Positions 44,478-54,160 of a stretch of 64,000 bases of DNA are shown piece after piece; position 1 is the stretch's first letter, and every line of letters starts with the position of its first letter. This DNA is from Acidobacteriota bacterium (GTDB lineage Bacteria; Acidobacteriota; Terriglobia; Acidiferrales; UBA7541), in assembly GCA_013289825.1 (NCBI GenBank), contig JABCZF010000021.1, forward strand, positions 1 through 64,000, given 5' to 3'. A program made the translations under genes and the position numbers. A model generated the notes under the pieces. The model had not been told where the DNA came from. It ran no database searches and was given only the letters and a program-made list of their open reading frames with translations.

Positions 44478-45326
44478 ATGGCCTGGTTTAAGCGAGACAA
44501 AAAATCGATCGACGCGGCCACCCCTCCGGAAGAGCGCCGCGTGCGCACGGAGGGGCTGTGGGTTAAGTGCGAGTCGTGCCGCACGATCGTTTTTCGCAAG
44601 GACCTGGAAGCCAATCTCTTTGTCTGCCCCAAGTGCCAATTCCATTTCAAGATGAACGCGAAGCAGCGCCTGGAAATGCTGCTCGACTCTCGCTGGACGG
44701 AACACGATGCGGGTATGACCTCCACAGATCCGCTCAAGTTTGTCGACACCAAGCCTTACGCCGTGCGCCTCAAGGAAGCCCGCAAGAAGCTGGGCATGAA
44801 TGATGCCGTCATCAGCGTGGAAGGCCGGCTCAATGGCCGCGGGATCGTCTGCTGCGCGATGGAATTTGGCTTTATCGGTGGCTCGATGGGCGCGGTCGTA
44901 GGAGAAAAGGTAACGCGCGCGATCGAATTGGCCATCGAGACGCGCCAGCCGCTCGTGGTGGTCTCCTGCTCCGGCGGTGCGCGCATGATGGAAGGCACGA
45001 TCAGCCTCATGCAGCTCGCCAAAGTCTCGGCGGCGCTCGCCAAGCTCGACGAAGCCAAGCTGCCTTACATCTCGCTTCTCACCGACCCAACCACCGGCGG
45101 CGTCACTGCCAGTTTCGCCATGCTCGGCGACATTAATATCGCGGAGCCCGGCGCGCTGATCGGGTTTGCCGGCCCTCGCGTGATTGAGCAGACCATTCGC
45201 CAAAAACTTCCTGAAGGCTTTCAGCGCTCGGAATTTCTTTTGGAACACGGGTTTCTCGACGCCGTCGTCCACCGCAAAGACCTGAAGGCGTTCATCGCCA
45301 ACTCCTTCGATCTTCTTCTGAGCTGA
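44478..45326 (+). CDS. accD: Acetyl-CoA carboxylase carboxyltransferase subunit beta
   Basis: 282 residues. The N-terminal zinc ribbon is Cys31, Cys34, Cys50, Cys53 (CESC ... CPKC), and the crotonase-like carboxyltransferase core has SCSGGARMMEGTISLMQLAK and LTDPTTGGVTASFAMLGDINIAEPGALIGFAGPRVI. AccD pairs with AccA to transfer carboxyl from biotin to acetyl-CoA, the first step of fatty acid synthesis. folC starts 2 bases after its stop, a common accD-folC operon. Confidence 0.96.
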   Translation: MAWFKRDKKSIDAATPPEERRVRTEGLWVKCESCRTIVFRKDLEANLFVCPKCQFHFKMNAKQRLEMLLDSRWTEHDAGMTSTDPLKFVDTKPYAVRLKEARKKLGMNDAVISVEGRLNGRGIVCCAMEFGFIGGSMGAVVGEKVTRAIELAIETRQPLVVVSCSGGARMMEGTISLMQLAKVSAALAKLDEAKLPYISLLTDPTTGGVTASFAMLGDINIAEPGALIGFAGPRVIEQTIRQKLPEGFQRSEFLLEHGFLDAVVHRKDLKAFIANSFDLLLS

Positions 45327-45328
45327 AA

Positions 45329-46672
45329 ATGAATTACCAGGCTGCGGTCCGCTATTTGCTTTCGCTCGGCAGGGAATTGGCGGCGCCGACGCAGGCCGCG
45401 GCGGCGAAATTCGACCTCGAAAACATCACGATTCTTGCCGAGCGGCTGGGCCGGCCGGACCGGGCTTATCCGTCGGCGCACATTGCGGGAACCAACGGCA
45501 AGGGTTCGACGGCGGCCTTTCTCGAGTCCATCCTGCGCCGCTCCGGCTTTCGGACCGGGCTGAACACCTCGCCCCATCTGGAAAAAATCAACGAACGTAT
45601 TCGCGTGAACGGCGAAGAGATCGGCGACCAAGCGTTTGCCGAAGCGTTTACGCGCATTCAGGCTTTGAACGAGGAACTGCTCGCGGCCGGCAAACTTCGC
45701 GCTCATCCGACGTACTTCGAGTGCGTGACCGCGATGGCCTTTGAATGCTTTGCGCGCGAACGGGTTGACTTTGGCGTCTTTGAAGTGGGGCTTGGCGGTC
45801 GGCTGGACGCCACGAACATTTTGATTCCCTTCGTCAGCGTGATCACGCGCGTCGATTTCGATCACGAAAGTTTTCTTGGCCATTCCCTGGCAGAAATCGC
45901 CATGGAAAAAGCGGGCATTCTCAAGCCGGGAGTTCCGCTCATCCTGGCCGAGCAACGGCCCGAAGCTCTTGAAGTCATCCGCGCGCGCGCCACGGAACTT
46001 GGCTGCCCGGTCATCGAAGCCAGAGCGGCGTTCCGCATCGAAAAGGAATGGACGGAAAACCTCTGCAGTCGCGCCAGCGTCACCGAGAATGCATCCGGCT
46101 GGTCGTTCGAGCTTTCTCCGCAGCTTCCCGGAAAATTCCAAATACAAAATAGCCTCAATGCCGTGGCCGCCGCGCGTTATCTTCAAAACCGTGGCTACCG
46201 CATTTCTGACCACGCGATTACGCAGGGAATCGCGGAAGCCGTTTGGCCCGGACGTCTCGAAAAACTCCAGTCCGACCCGGACGTGTACCTCGACGGTGCG
46301 CATAACCCTTCCGCTGCCAGAGAACTGGCCGCTTTCTTGGAACAAGACCTTGCTGGCCGCAAAATTTGGCTGGTCTTTGGAGCGCTGCGCGACAAAGCCG
46401 TCGACGAAATGGCAGGTGTTCTTTTTCCGCTTGCCGCCGAAGTAATCTTCACGCAGCCGCGTACCACGCGCGCCATTTCCGTCAACCGGCTTGCCGAAAT
46501 CACGTCTCACAACGCCGCGCACTTCACGGTCGTTCCTGAGCCGGAAGCGGCTCTCGAACAAGCCCTCCACCGGGCCGCTCCGCAGGATGCCATAGTTGTC
46601 GCCGGGTCGCTCTACCTCATCGGCCAACTGCGCCACTACTGGAAAAACCGCGCGCAGGTCGCCGCGCATTGA
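45329..46672 (+). CDS. folC: Folylpolyglutamate / dihydrofolate synthase
   Basis: 447 residues of the Mur-ligase-like family with the P-loop segment HIAGTNGKGSTAAFLESIL, the Mg/ATP region VITRVDFDHESFLG and the C-terminal domain LDGAHNPSAARELAAFL. It adds glutamates to folates and, in bacteria, also makes dihydrofolate from dihydropteroate. It directly follows accD with a 2-base gap, so transcription is shared. Confidence 0.95.
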   Translation: MNYQAAVRYLLSLGRELAAPTQAAAAKFDLENITILAERLGRPDRAYPSAHIAGTNGKGSTAAFLESILRRSGFRTGLNTSPHLEKINERIRVNGEEIGDQAFAEAFTRIQALNEELLAAGKLRAHPTYFECVTAMAFECFARERVDFGVFEVGLGGRLDATNILIPFVSVITRVDFDHESFLGHSLAEIAMEKAGILKPGVPLILAEQRPEALEVIRARATELGCPVIEARAAFRIEKEWTENLCSRASVTENASGWSFELSPQLPGKFQIQNSLNAVAAARYLQNRGYRISDHAITQGIAEAVWPGRLEKLQSDPDVYLDGAHNPSAARELAAFLEQDLAGRKIWLVFGALRDKAVDEMAGVLFPLAAEVIFTQPRTTRAISVNRLAEITSHNAAHFTVVPEPEAALEQALHRAAPQDAIVVAGSLYLIGQLRHYWKNRAQVAAH

Positions 46673-46986
46673 AAAACACCGTAGAATATGCCGCTCGGGT
46701 GATACGTGAGGTGCGGCCAGGCCATGGAGCTAGCCACATGGTTGGCCTGGCGGGCACGGCCATGAAGAATACGTCAAGCCCATGGAGTGGCGGCCGATTC
46801 CTCGGTTCGGTTCACTTTGATGGAACTCATGTTTATGGCCATGGGCACGCTTCCGTTGCTCGAGAGGCAAGACTCTTTACGAGAATTGTCGGGGAGGCCC
46901 CGTTTTCGCTCCCTTCGCCGTTTTCGTTGGGCTTTTGTTCTTGATCGGAGTATTTACGCATTGGAGAAAAGGAATTAACTTCTCGC
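46673..46986. other. Intergenic region with a hairpin, upstream of purE, 314 bases
   Basis: It contains a long hairpin (46716-46751: arms GCCAGGCC and GGCCTGGC, plus inner ATG/CAT). Near the end a frame without a start codon translates to [24 protein letters not shown], which looks like one membrane helix; it may be a decayed small gene. No purine riboswitch pattern was seen. Confidence 0.4.
46716..46751. repeat. Inverted repeat in folC-purE intergenic region
   Basis: Arms GCCAGGCC (46716-46723) and GGCCTGGC (46744-46751) are perfectly complementary across 20 bases that contain a further ATG/CAT pair. No T-run follows, so a simple terminator is less likely than a structured leader or operator. 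Confidence 0.5.
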
Positions 46987-47547
46987 GTGAAAAGAAATAA
47001 CAGAAAAAACCCACAAACTCTGGTGGGCGTTATCATGGGCTCGTCTTCTGATTGGGAGACGATGGAACACGCCGTCATGACGCTAGAAGAGCTCGGTGTG
47101 CCTCACGAGACGCGCGTCGTTTCCGCTCACCGTACTCCGGACCTTCTTTTTGAATACGCGGCCGGCGCCGAGAGGCGGGGCATCGAAGTGATTATTGCAG
47201 GCGCGGGCGGCGCCGCCCATTTGCCGGGCATGACGGCTTCAAAGACCGTGCTGCCTGTTCTCGGCGTGCCCGTGGAATCGAAAGCATTGAAGGGTCTCGA
47301 TTCTCTGCTTTCCATTCAGCAGATGCCGGGTGGCGTGCCCGTTGGCACGCTGGCGATTGGCAAGGCCGGGGCCATCAACGCCGCTCTTCTCTCCGCTGCC
47401 ATCCTGGGAAACAAATACCCGCACATCCGCGAAGCGTTGCGCAAATTTCGCGCCTCGCAAACGGAGCGCGTTCTATCCAATCCTGATCCTTCAGCCGCGG
47501 GTTTTCCTCAAAAAAAGGGGCCGCAGAAGAACAGGAAGCGCGCGTGA
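46987..47547 (+). CDS. purE: 5-(Carboxyamino)imidazole ribonucleotide mutase
   Basis: 186 residues with the class I PurE signature [29 protein letters not shown] and [14 protein letters not shown]. It shifts the carboxyl group of N5-CAIR to C4 in purine synthesis. The presence of purK next door confirms the class I (two-step) route. Start GTG 46987; purK begins at GTG 47544 inside the purE stop. Confidence 0.96.
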   Translation: MKRNNRKNPQTLVGVIMGSSSDWETMEHAVMTLEELGVPHETRVVSAHRTPDLLFEYAAGAERRGIEVIIAGAGGAAHLPGMTASKTVLPVLGVPVESKALKGLDSLLSIQQMPGGVPVGTLAIGKAGAINAALLSAAILGNKYPHIREALRKFRASQTERVLSNPDPSAAGFPQKKGPQKNRKRA

Positions 47548-48686
47548 GCATCGGCATCCTCGGCGGCGGACAACTTGGGTACATGCTGGCTCTCGCAGGC
47601 TATCCACTTGGGCTGCGATTCCGTTTTCTCGATCCGTCTCCCGAAGCTCCCGTCGGACGGATCGCTCCGCGCGTCACTGGCGATTTTACGGATCGCGCGG
47701 CGCTCGAGAAATTTGCTCACGGGCTTGAAGTCGTTACCTACGAGTTCGAAAACGTACCTGTGGATACCGTCCATTTTCTTGCCAAAAAGGTTTCCGTGTT
47801 TCCGCCGCCTCGCGCGCTTGAGACGGCGCAGGATCGCCTGCGTGAAAAGGAATTGTTCGAGAAGCTGGGAATTGCCACCACGGAATTTGCTTCCGTCCCC
47901 GTTGCCTATGATCTCGATTCGACCGTGAAAAAAGTGGGGCTGCCGGCGGTGCTCAAGACCCGGCGAATGGGTTACGACGGCAAGGGACAATGGGTCCTGA
48001 GGACTGCCGAAGACGTGAAGATCGCGAAGGACGGATTGCCGAAGCAGCCGTTCACCGTGGAGCGTTTTGTCCCCTTCACCAGGGAGCTTTCGGTGATTGC
48101 CGTGCGTGGCAAGGCGGGTGAGACGGCCTTCTATCCGCTGGTAGAGAATCACCACCGCAACGGCATTCTGCGTCTCTCGCTGGCTCCCGCGCCAGGGGTG
48201 GCCCCCGAGATTCAGAAGGCTGCCGAAGATGCGGCGCGCCAGGTGCTCGAAGCCCTGAACTATGTGGGCGTACTGGCTATCGAGTTTTTCGAATGCGATG
48301 GCAAACTGCTGGCGAATGAGATGGCTCCGCGGGTGCATAACTCAGGGCATTGGACGATCGAGGGCGCGGTGACGAGCCAGTTTGAAAACCATCTACGGGC
48401 TATTTGCGGCCTGCCCCTGGGCTCGACCACTGCGATTGGGGCTTCCGCGATGATCAATCTCATTGGGGAAGTGCCGGAATCGGTTCAGGTGCTTGCCATT
48501 CCGTCGGCTCATCTTCATCTTTACGGCAAAGAGCCCCGCCCCGGCCGCAAACTCGGCCACGTTACGCTCCGCGCGGCGTCTTTCGAGCAGCTCACCAGCC
48601 GTTTTTTAAGCCTTCCGGGCTTTTTCCAGCGGCCAGACTTTTGCCTGGATGGGACTGGCCGCAAAAGCAAGTCTCCCGGCGCTTGA
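47544..48686 (+). CDS. purK: 5-(Carboxyamino)imidazole ribonucleotide synthase
   Basis: 380 residues of the ATP-grasp family: [20 protein letters not shown] at the start, the ATP-binding [12 protein letters not shown] loop, and [29 protein letters not shown] near the end. It carboxylates AIR with ATP and bicarbonate to N5-CAIR, which PurE then converts. It overlaps purE by 4 bases (GTGA), the expected coupled pair. Confidence 0.96.
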   Translation: MSIGILGGGQLGYMLALAGYPLGLRFRFLDPSPEAPVGRIAPRVTGDFTDRAALEKFAHGLEVVTYEFENVPVDTVHFLAKKVSVFPPPRALETAQDRLREKELFEKLGIATTEFASVPVAYDLDSTVKKVGLPAVLKTRRMGYDGKGQWVLRTAEDVKIAKDGLPKQPFTVERFVPFTRELSVIAVRGKAGETAFYPLVENHHRNGILRLSLAPAPGVAPEIQKAAEDAARQVLEALNYVGVLAIEFFECDGKLLANEMAPRVHNSGHWTIEGAVTSQFENHLRAICGLPLGSTTAIGASAMINLIGEVPESVQVLAIPSAHLHLYGKEPRPGRKLGHVTLRAASFEQLTSRFLSLPGFFQRPDFCLDGTGRKSKSPGA

Positions 48687-48757
48687 GCTATTCCCCAGCA
48701 TGGCCTGGGTGGGCCGGGTTGCCGCACTCTCCCGCGAATGCTACGATTTGGGATTCC

Positions 48758-49516
48758 ATGAGCCCCGAAACTCCCAACCGGCCCCGAGTGGGGATCCCCT
48801 GGCGAACGTCTCGAGAGGAAGCGCAGAACAATCGCCCGAGGACTGCCACTTACGAGGAGGCCGTACGTAGGGCGGGCGGCGAACCAGTACTCATCCCACT
48901 GACCGACCGGGAACAGCAGAGTCACCTACTACCGAACATGGATGCGTTTGTACTCCCCGGCAGTCCCGCGGATGTCGAGCCTGCCGAATATGGCGCGGTG
49001 AATGTCGGCAAGAGTGCGCCTGCCGACTTGCTGCGCGAAGAGGCCGACCGAGCCATCCTTGCGCATGCTTTTGCCGCGGGGAAGCCAGTGCTGGCCATCT
49101 GCTATGGGTGCCAGTTGCTGAATGTCTATCTGGGCGGGACGCTCATTCAGGACCTGCGTTCAGAGCTGGGAACGACGACGGCCCACCGGAAGAAAGACCT
49201 GTCGCCGGAACCGCAGGATGATCCCATCCATGAGGCCAAGTTCGAGCCGCAGAGCCGGCTGGCCGGGCTGGCCTCGGGCGAACGGACGAAGATCAACAGT
49301 TCGCACCATCAGGCCATCCGCAAGCCGGGGAAGAATTTGCGCGTCACGGCGCACTCGACCGACGGAATTATTGAGGGCGTGGAGTGGATCGGCGACGCGA
49401 ATTGGGTTGTCGGCGTTCAGTGGCATCCGGAGCGCATGTCTGGCGATGCGTTTTCTGAACGGTTGTTCCGCGATTTCGTTGGCGCGGCTCGCGGCGCTGC
49501 TGTCCAAAAGACCTAA
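48758..49516 (+). CDS. Class I glutamine amidotransferase-like hydrolase (PuuD/C26 family)
   Basis: 252 residues with the nucleophile Cys in LAICYGCQLLN and the His-Glu of VQWHPERM, the catalytic residues of the C26 gamma-glutamyl hydrolase family. PuuD-like members cleave gamma-glutamyl-GABA, and others act on gamma-glutamyl peptides; the substrate here is not known. ATG 48758 is chosen because the upstream open frame (to 48404) overlaps purK and translates poorly. It is 71 bases after purK on the same strand. Confidence 0.85.
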   Translation: MSPETPNRPRVGIPWRTSREEAQNNRPRTATYEEAVRRAGGEPVLIPLTDREQQSHLLPNMDAFVLPGSPADVEPAEYGAVNVGKSAPADLLREEADRAILAHAFAAGKPVLAICYGCQLLNVYLGGTLIQDLRSELGTTTAHRKKDLSPEPQDDPIHEAKFEPQSRLAGLASGERTKINSSHHQAIRKPGKNLRVTAHSTDGIIEGVEWIGDANWVVGVQWHPERMSGDAFSERLFRDFVGAARGAAVQKT

Positions 49517-49560
49517 GCGCTGGCGGTTCGGTTTTCATTTTTAAATCGTTGGGGGACTGG

Positions 49561-50325
49561 ATGATTTCACTTGCAGGCAAGGCGGCACTCATTACCGGTG
49601 GTTCGCGAGGAATCGGCGCGGCGTCCGTCAAACTATTTGCGCAGGCCGGGGCGGACGTAATCTTTAGTTACCACAAAGCCAAAGATGCCGCGCTGCAAGT
49701 CGAGCAGGAAGCCAAGAAGCACGGAACGCGGGTGGAAGCCTTTAAGGCCGATGTCGGGCACCACCTGGACAACCAGAAACTGGTCGACCAGTGCATCGCG
49801 CGGCTCGGGCGCCTGGATATTGTTGTGGCCAACGCCGGGGTCTGGAATATCGAGGACCTGCCCATCGAGAAAATGAACGAGAAGCAATGGGATGAAATGA
49901 TGCGGGTCAATTTAAAGAGCGTTTATTCGATCATTCATTTCAGCGTACCGCAGATGATTAAGCAGAAGTCGGGGAAGATTATTCCCATCACCTCGACGGC
50001 GGGCCAGCGTGGCGAGTCGTTGCACACCCATTATGGGGCGAGCAAGGGCGGGGTCATTAGCCTGGTGAAGGGACTGGCGGTTGAGCTTGCGCGGCACAAC
50101 ATTCTTGTGAATTCGGTGGCGCCCGGGTGGGTGGCCACGGACATGTCCAATCCCGTCATTCAGACGAAGGCGGGAGTGAAGGCTGTGGCGGCGGCGATTC
50201 CGCTCGGACGACCCGCCACCCCGGAGGAAATCGCCGGGCCGATTCTCTTTCTGGCTTCCGACCTGGCCAACTTCCTTACGGGAGAGATCATCAATGTTAA
50301 TGGAGGATCTGTCTTGTGCGGCTAA
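49561..50325 (+). CDS. Short-chain dehydrogenase/reductase (FabG-like)
   Basis: 254 residues with the Rossmann motif TGGSRGIGAA, NAG in VVANAGVWN, the catalytic Ser (ITSTAGQRGE), and YGASKGG giving the Tyr-x3-Lys pair. The end INVNGGSVLCG follows the FabG pattern. It probably reduces a 3-oxoacyl or similar ketone with NAD(P)H; the substrate is not certain. GGGGGA precedes ATG 49561. Its 3' end overlaps the start of the next gene by 10 bases. Confidence 0.88.
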   Translation: MISLAGKAALITGGSRGIGAASVKLFAQAGADVIFSYHKAKDAALQVEQEAKKHGTRVEAFKADVGHHLDNQKLVDQCIARLGRLDIVVANAGVWNIEDLPIEKMNEKQWDEMMRVNLKSVYSIIHFSVPQMIKQKSGKIIPITSTAGQRGESLHTHYGASKGGVISLVKGLAVELARHNILVNSVAPGWVATDMSNPVIQTKAGVKAVAAAIPLGRPATPEEIAGPILFLASDLANFLTGEIINVNGGSVLCG

Positions 50326-51218
50326 AGCTCGTCCAGTTCGCGGTTGCTGCTTTGCTTCTGGGCACGATGTTTGCCTTAGAGGCTTCCGCGCAGAATCCGG
50401 ACGCGATGATGCCGGAGCAGAGTGCCGCCAAGGCTAAACAGATTCTCAGCGACCTTATGAATGCGCGGGGCGGGGCGCCCTACAACGAAGTCATCGAAGG
50501 CGAGTGCCACGGTACGCGAGCGCAATTCGGCCACAATGGGGAAGTCACGGGTTACGTCGGCTTCACGGATTCGCGTCGGTTCCCGGACAAAGCCCGCTTG
50601 GAATATGCGGCGAAGAGTCACAATCTCAAGAGCATCATCAATACCGTGATCGGCGTCGAAGGGCTGGATTGGTCGCATGGCGGGGTCATCGTCGCTTTGT
50701 ATAACGGCGATCGCGGCTGGACTCTCGATCGCAGCGGCGTCACGGAACTGCCCATCACTTCGATTTCCGAGTTTCAGGAACAGGTCAAGAGAAACATCGA
50801 CAATGTGCTGAGAGTACGCTTGAAAGAGCCGGGTTGGACGTACCGCTTTGGAGGCAGCGATACCGCCGATTTGAAAGAAGTGGATTGGGTGGAATTGACG
50901 GACACTGAAGAGCGGACGTTTCGGCTGGCGGTGGACCATAACACACGTCTTCTGGTGCGCAGCGTCGTCACCACCGTCAATGAAGAGACCCATGAACGCG
51001 ACGACGACGTTACGATTTATACGAACTATCAGTTGAAGGATAGCGTGTGGACCCCCATGCAAGTCACCCGGGATCATAACGGGCGGCGTGCGGCGCAATT
51101 TTTTTACGATTCCTGCCGATATAATCCCGGGTTCCCGAGCGATTTCTTCGACAGATCCTCCCTCCAAAAAAAGACCGCCGAGGCCGGAGTCAAGAAAAAC
51201 AAGAACGCCAAGAACTAA
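50316..51218 (+). CDS. Exported LolA-like / outer-membrane lipoprotein-sorting-type protein
   Basis: 300 residues: signal peptide (LVQFAVAALLLGTMFALEASAQ), then a beta-rich domain (GYVGFTDSRRFPDKARLEY ... DWVELTDTEERTFRLAVDHNTRLLVRSVV) like the lipid-binding half-barrel of LolA/LolB-type proteins, ending in a basic tail (VKKNKNAKN). GTG 50316 has GGAGG 9 bases upstream and lies inside the SDR gene. The family match is by pattern and moderate; a lipid or lipoprotein-handling role is inference. Confidence 0.6.
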   Translation: MRLKLVQFAVAALLLGTMFALEASAQNPDAMMPEQSAAKAKQILSDLMNARGGAPYNEVIEGECHGTRAQFGHNGEVTGYVGFTDSRRFPDKARLEYAAKSHNLKSIINTVIGVEGLDWSHGGVIVALYNGDRGWTLDRSGVTELPITSISEFQEQVKRNIDNVLRVRLKEPGWTYRFGGSDTADLKEVDWVELTDTEERTFRLAVDHNTRLLVRSVVTTVNEETHERDDDVTIYTNYQLKDSVWTPMQVTRDHNGRRAAQFFYDSCRYNPGFPSDFFDRSSLQKKTAEAGVKKNKNAKN

Positions 51219-51308
51219 GGGCCGCAGCGCTGCACACTATGCTTTGTGTCGAGTCTGGTTAACGCGCATGTCCGCTGTGCTGCGCTTTTGCTAGACTGGC
51301 GCCTCGCT

Positions 51309-53255
51309 ATGAACCTCACTTCTCGTCAACATCACGCACTCGAATCCATTTGCGATACTTTCGCGCCGCCATCAGCCGATTGGCCTTCCGCATCCGAGAT
51401 GGGCATTCCCGCAGCGATTAGCAAGGCGCTCGATTTGAATCCACGGCCCGGTGAACGAGCGCAGTTTTTGCAGCTCCTCGATCTTTGGGATTCGCATCTC
51501 CATAGCTTGCTGACGGCTCGCCGGTGGACTTCGTTTTCTTCGCTTCCGCTCGAAACGCGCATCCGTGTTTTGCTTTCCTGGGCGGATAGCGGCCTTGGCC
51601 GTCGGCGCGGCGCGTTTCAGGCTTTGCGGAAAGCGATTGGTTTTCTTTACGTGATGCTGCCGGGAGCCGGCAGCACGCCAAGTCCAGTTTGGAAAAAGTT
51701 CGGTTATCCCGGCCCACTCGGGGCGCAACAGCCCAAACCTCGCCCCCTGCGGCCGCTGGTTCCCGTCGTCGATACGGAATTGTCCTCGGACATTTGCATT
51801 GTCGGTTCCGGGGCTGGCGGGAGCGCGGCGGCCGCGGTTCTTGCCGCTCGGGGCAAGGACGTGATCGTACTCGAGGCGGGCGGCTACTATGACGATTCTG
51901 ATTTCGATGGCGCGGAGCTTGGGGGATTCCAGCGGCTATATTTGGAAGGCGGGTTTGCGGCCACCGCCGATCAGAGTGTCGGGTTATTGGCCGGCGAGTG
52001 CCTGGGAGGGGGAACGGTCATTAACTATTGCACATCGTTTCGAACGCCAGACGACGTCCGTGAGGAATGGGCTGCTGCCGGCGTGCCCTGGTTTACCAGC
52101 CAGGAGTACACCAGAAACCTCGATGCCGTGTGCACGCGGCTTTCGGTGAACCTGGACCACAACCGCGTCTCGGCACGTGAACAAGTTCTCGAACGCGGCT
52201 TGCACAACCTGGGCTGGCATGCGGCGGCCATGCCGCGCAACGTGGTCGGCTGCGAGCAGGGCAAAGTTTGCGGTTACTGCGGTTACGGCTGCTCGCTGGG
52301 TGCAAAGCAATCCAGCACGAAGACTTGGCTTGCCGATGCGCAGGACGCTGGCGCTCGATTGGTTACCGAGACACGCGCATGGCGCGTTCGCATCGAAGCG
52401 GGAGCGGCCGCCGGCGTGGAGGCTCGCTCGCGGAACGGTAGTCGCGTCACGATTCGATCGAAAGCTGTGGTCGCGGCCTGCGGCGCGATCCACACGCCTG
52501 CGTTGCTTCTGCGTTCCGGCCTGCGTAACCAGAATATTGGGCGGCACCTTCACCTGCATCCCGTTTCGAATGTTTGCGGAGTCTTTGAGGAAGAGATTCG
52601 TCCCTGGGAAGGGACCATGCAGGCGATCTATTCCGATGAGCATCGCTTTCTTACCGGAAATTACGGCGTGAAGTATGAAACGACCGCGTTGCAGCCGGTC
52701 ATTGCCGTGGCTGTTCTGCCGTGGCGTGAGCCGGAACACTATCGTTCGTTGCTTGGGAAATTATCCAACACCATGGCCATCGGAGTTTTGTTGCGCGACC
52801 GCGATGGCGGCCGCGTGACTCTCGATGGCGAAGGCCATCCGGTGGCTCATTACGCGTTGTCGGAATTCGATTGCGCGCATCTGCGCCGGGGATTCATCGG
52901 TGCAGCCCGGATACTGGAGGCCGGCGGTGCGGGACTTATTTTCTCTCCGCATGCGAAATGGTGCGCTTACCAGCCCGGTCGCAGCGGTTCGCTGGATTCT
53001 TTCACGCAGGCGATGGACGCGGCCAGGTGGGACTCCGGCCGGCTGGCGCTTTTTTCCTTTCACATCATGGGAAGCGCCCGGCTGGGCGGGTCGGTGAAAA
53101 GTTCGGCAACCAGGCCCGACGGCGAGACTTGGGAGGCTCGCCATCTTTTCGTAATGGACGGCTCCTCGTTTCCCAGCGCCTCGGGGGTTAACCCCATGAT
53201 TTCGATCGCCGCGATAGCTCGTCGTAACGCCTTGGCGTTGGCCGAGCGTTCCTAG
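51309..53255 (+). CDS. GMC-family oxidoreductase (long-chain alcohol oxidase-like)
   Basis: 648 residues. An N-terminal helical region (about 1-150; HHALESICDTFAP) precedes the FAD-binding core: the dinucleotide motif IVGSGAGGSAAAAVLAARG, EAGGYYDDSDFDG, GGGTVINYC and the C-terminal SFHIMGSARLGG...NPMISIAAIARRNAL, the GMC C-terminal pattern. The N-terminal piece resembles that of long-chain fatty alcohol oxidases (FAO). It likely oxidises an alcohol with FAD; whether the acceptor is oxygen or a quinone is not known. ATG 51309 lacks a strong ribosome-binding site; the longer frame to 51246 has poor sequence. Confidence 0.85.
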   Translation: MNLTSRQHHALESICDTFAPPSADWPSASEMGIPAAISKALDLNPRPGERAQFLQLLDLWDSHLHSLLTARRWTSFSSLPLETRIRVLLSWADSGLGRRRGAFQALRKAIGFLYVMLPGAGSTPSPVWKKFGYPGPLGAQQPKPRPLRPLVPVVDTELSSDICIVGSGAGGSAAAAVLAARGKDVIVLEAGGYYDDSDFDGAELGGFQRLYLEGGFAATADQSVGLLAGECLGGGTVINYCTSFRTPDDVREEWAAAGVPWFTSQEYTRNLDAVCTRLSVNLDHNRVSAREQVLERGLHNLGWHAAAMPRNVVGCEQGKVCGYCGYGCSLGAKQSSTKTWLADAQDAGARLVTETRAWRVRIEAGAAAGVEARSRNGSRVTIRSKAVVAACGAIHTPALLLRSGLRNQNIGRHLHLHPVSNVCGVFEEEIRPWEGTMQAIYSDEHRFLTGNYGVKYETTALQPVIAVAVLPWREPEHYRSLLGKLSNTMAIGVLLRDRDGGRVTLDGEGHPVAHYALSEFDCAHLRRGFIGAARILEAGGAGLIFSPHAKWCAYQPGRSGSLDSFTQAMDAARWDSGRLALFSFHIMGSARLGGSVKSSATRPDGETWEARHLFVMDGSSFPSASGVNPMISIAAIARRNALALAERS

Positions 53256-53518
53256 ATATAAGTGTCTTATTTGTAGTGGAATAGCGGGAAGGATGGATCC
53301 CGCGAAGGCATCCACCTTGGCCTGCCCAGGGGGCTCAGCAGGCGCTCCCCACGTCTTTCGGAGGGCCGGGGGAGCACTGCCGTTAACTAGTGCTATAGGG
53401 TGCGCCGATTTGGATACCTCCGGTCTATGGGTTTTTACTGATAAAATGTAATAGGGTTAGTAGGTTGGGCGCGCTCTAAGGCAGTCGCCGGAGCGGGCAG
53501 AACGGGTGTCGTTCCAGA

Positions 53519-54136
53519 ATGATACTGAACGTCAGGTTGGTGTCCCCGCGTCGAAGCTCACGAAACGGCTTTAGCTTGGTGGAGCTCGTGTTGTCCTTGG
53601 CCGTGCTCTTGGTCATTACAACTCTGGCTATCCCTGTAGTGGTGCGCTCTTTGCAGGTCTACCAGCTTAATTCCATAGCCTCGCAATTGGCGGGGATGCT
53701 TAAGTTTGCAAAATTCGATGCCATTCGGCAGAACACTCCGGTGAGTTGTCAGATCCAGTGGAACTTGAGCGCGGCGAGTTGGCTCGCTTGGGTGGATTCC
53801 AATGGCAACGGCGTGGCCGATGGAGCCGAGCCACAAATGTTCATTGGCGGGAGCTTCACTCTTTTGCCTGCCGGAGCGCCGGTCCCCGATCCGGCCCCGA
53901 TCAGAGCTACTTTGGGGGGGCTTTCGGGCTCCGCTTGGAATGTACTCTCGGGGACGAACAACTTCATCACGTACGACCAGCGCGGCGTCATAGACACTGG
54001 AGCGGCGGTGTACGTGCTGTATCTCGGCAACCCCAACGACGCAAACTCGGGCTACCGCGCCATCATAACCATGCCTTCTGGGGCCGTGCAGGTGTGGACT
54101 TCCTCGTCTGCCGGTAATTGGCAGCGCATCAGTTGA
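53519..54136 (+). CDS. FimT/GspH-type minor pseudopilin
   Basis: 205 residues with a prepilin signal: basic leader, Gly17, then FSLVELVLSLAVLLVITTLAI with Glu at the fifth position of the mature helix. The soluble part (LAGMLKFAKFDAIRQNTPVSCQIQW) follows the FimT/GspH pattern. These minor pilins sit at the pilus tip and help start assembly. It begins a plus-strand run of four prepilin-like genes. Confidence 0.85.
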   Translation: MILNVRLVSPRRSSRNGFSLVELVLSLAVLLVITTLAIPVVVRSLQVYQLNSIASQLAGMLKFAKFDAIRQNTPVSCQIQWNLSAASWLAWVDSNGNGVADGAEPQMFIGGSFTLLPAGAPVPDPAPIRATLGGLSGSAWNVLSGTNNFITYDQRGVIDTGAAVYVLYLGNPNDANSGYRAIITMPSGAVQVWTSSSAGNWQRIS

Positions 54137-54160
54137 TTCGTTTCGCAGGATCAGAATAAC

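Noticed and set aside
46669-46944. Frame starting at the folC stop with 91 residues
   Set aside because: Composition is unlike a protein (Gly/His/Ser/Arg runs) and no motif is present; it crosses the hairpin.
53256-53518. Possible c-di-GMP riboswitch upstream of the minor pilin operon
   Set aside because: Checked by eye for GEMM-type conserved blocks; none matched well, and only an AT-rich promoter-like patch was visible.
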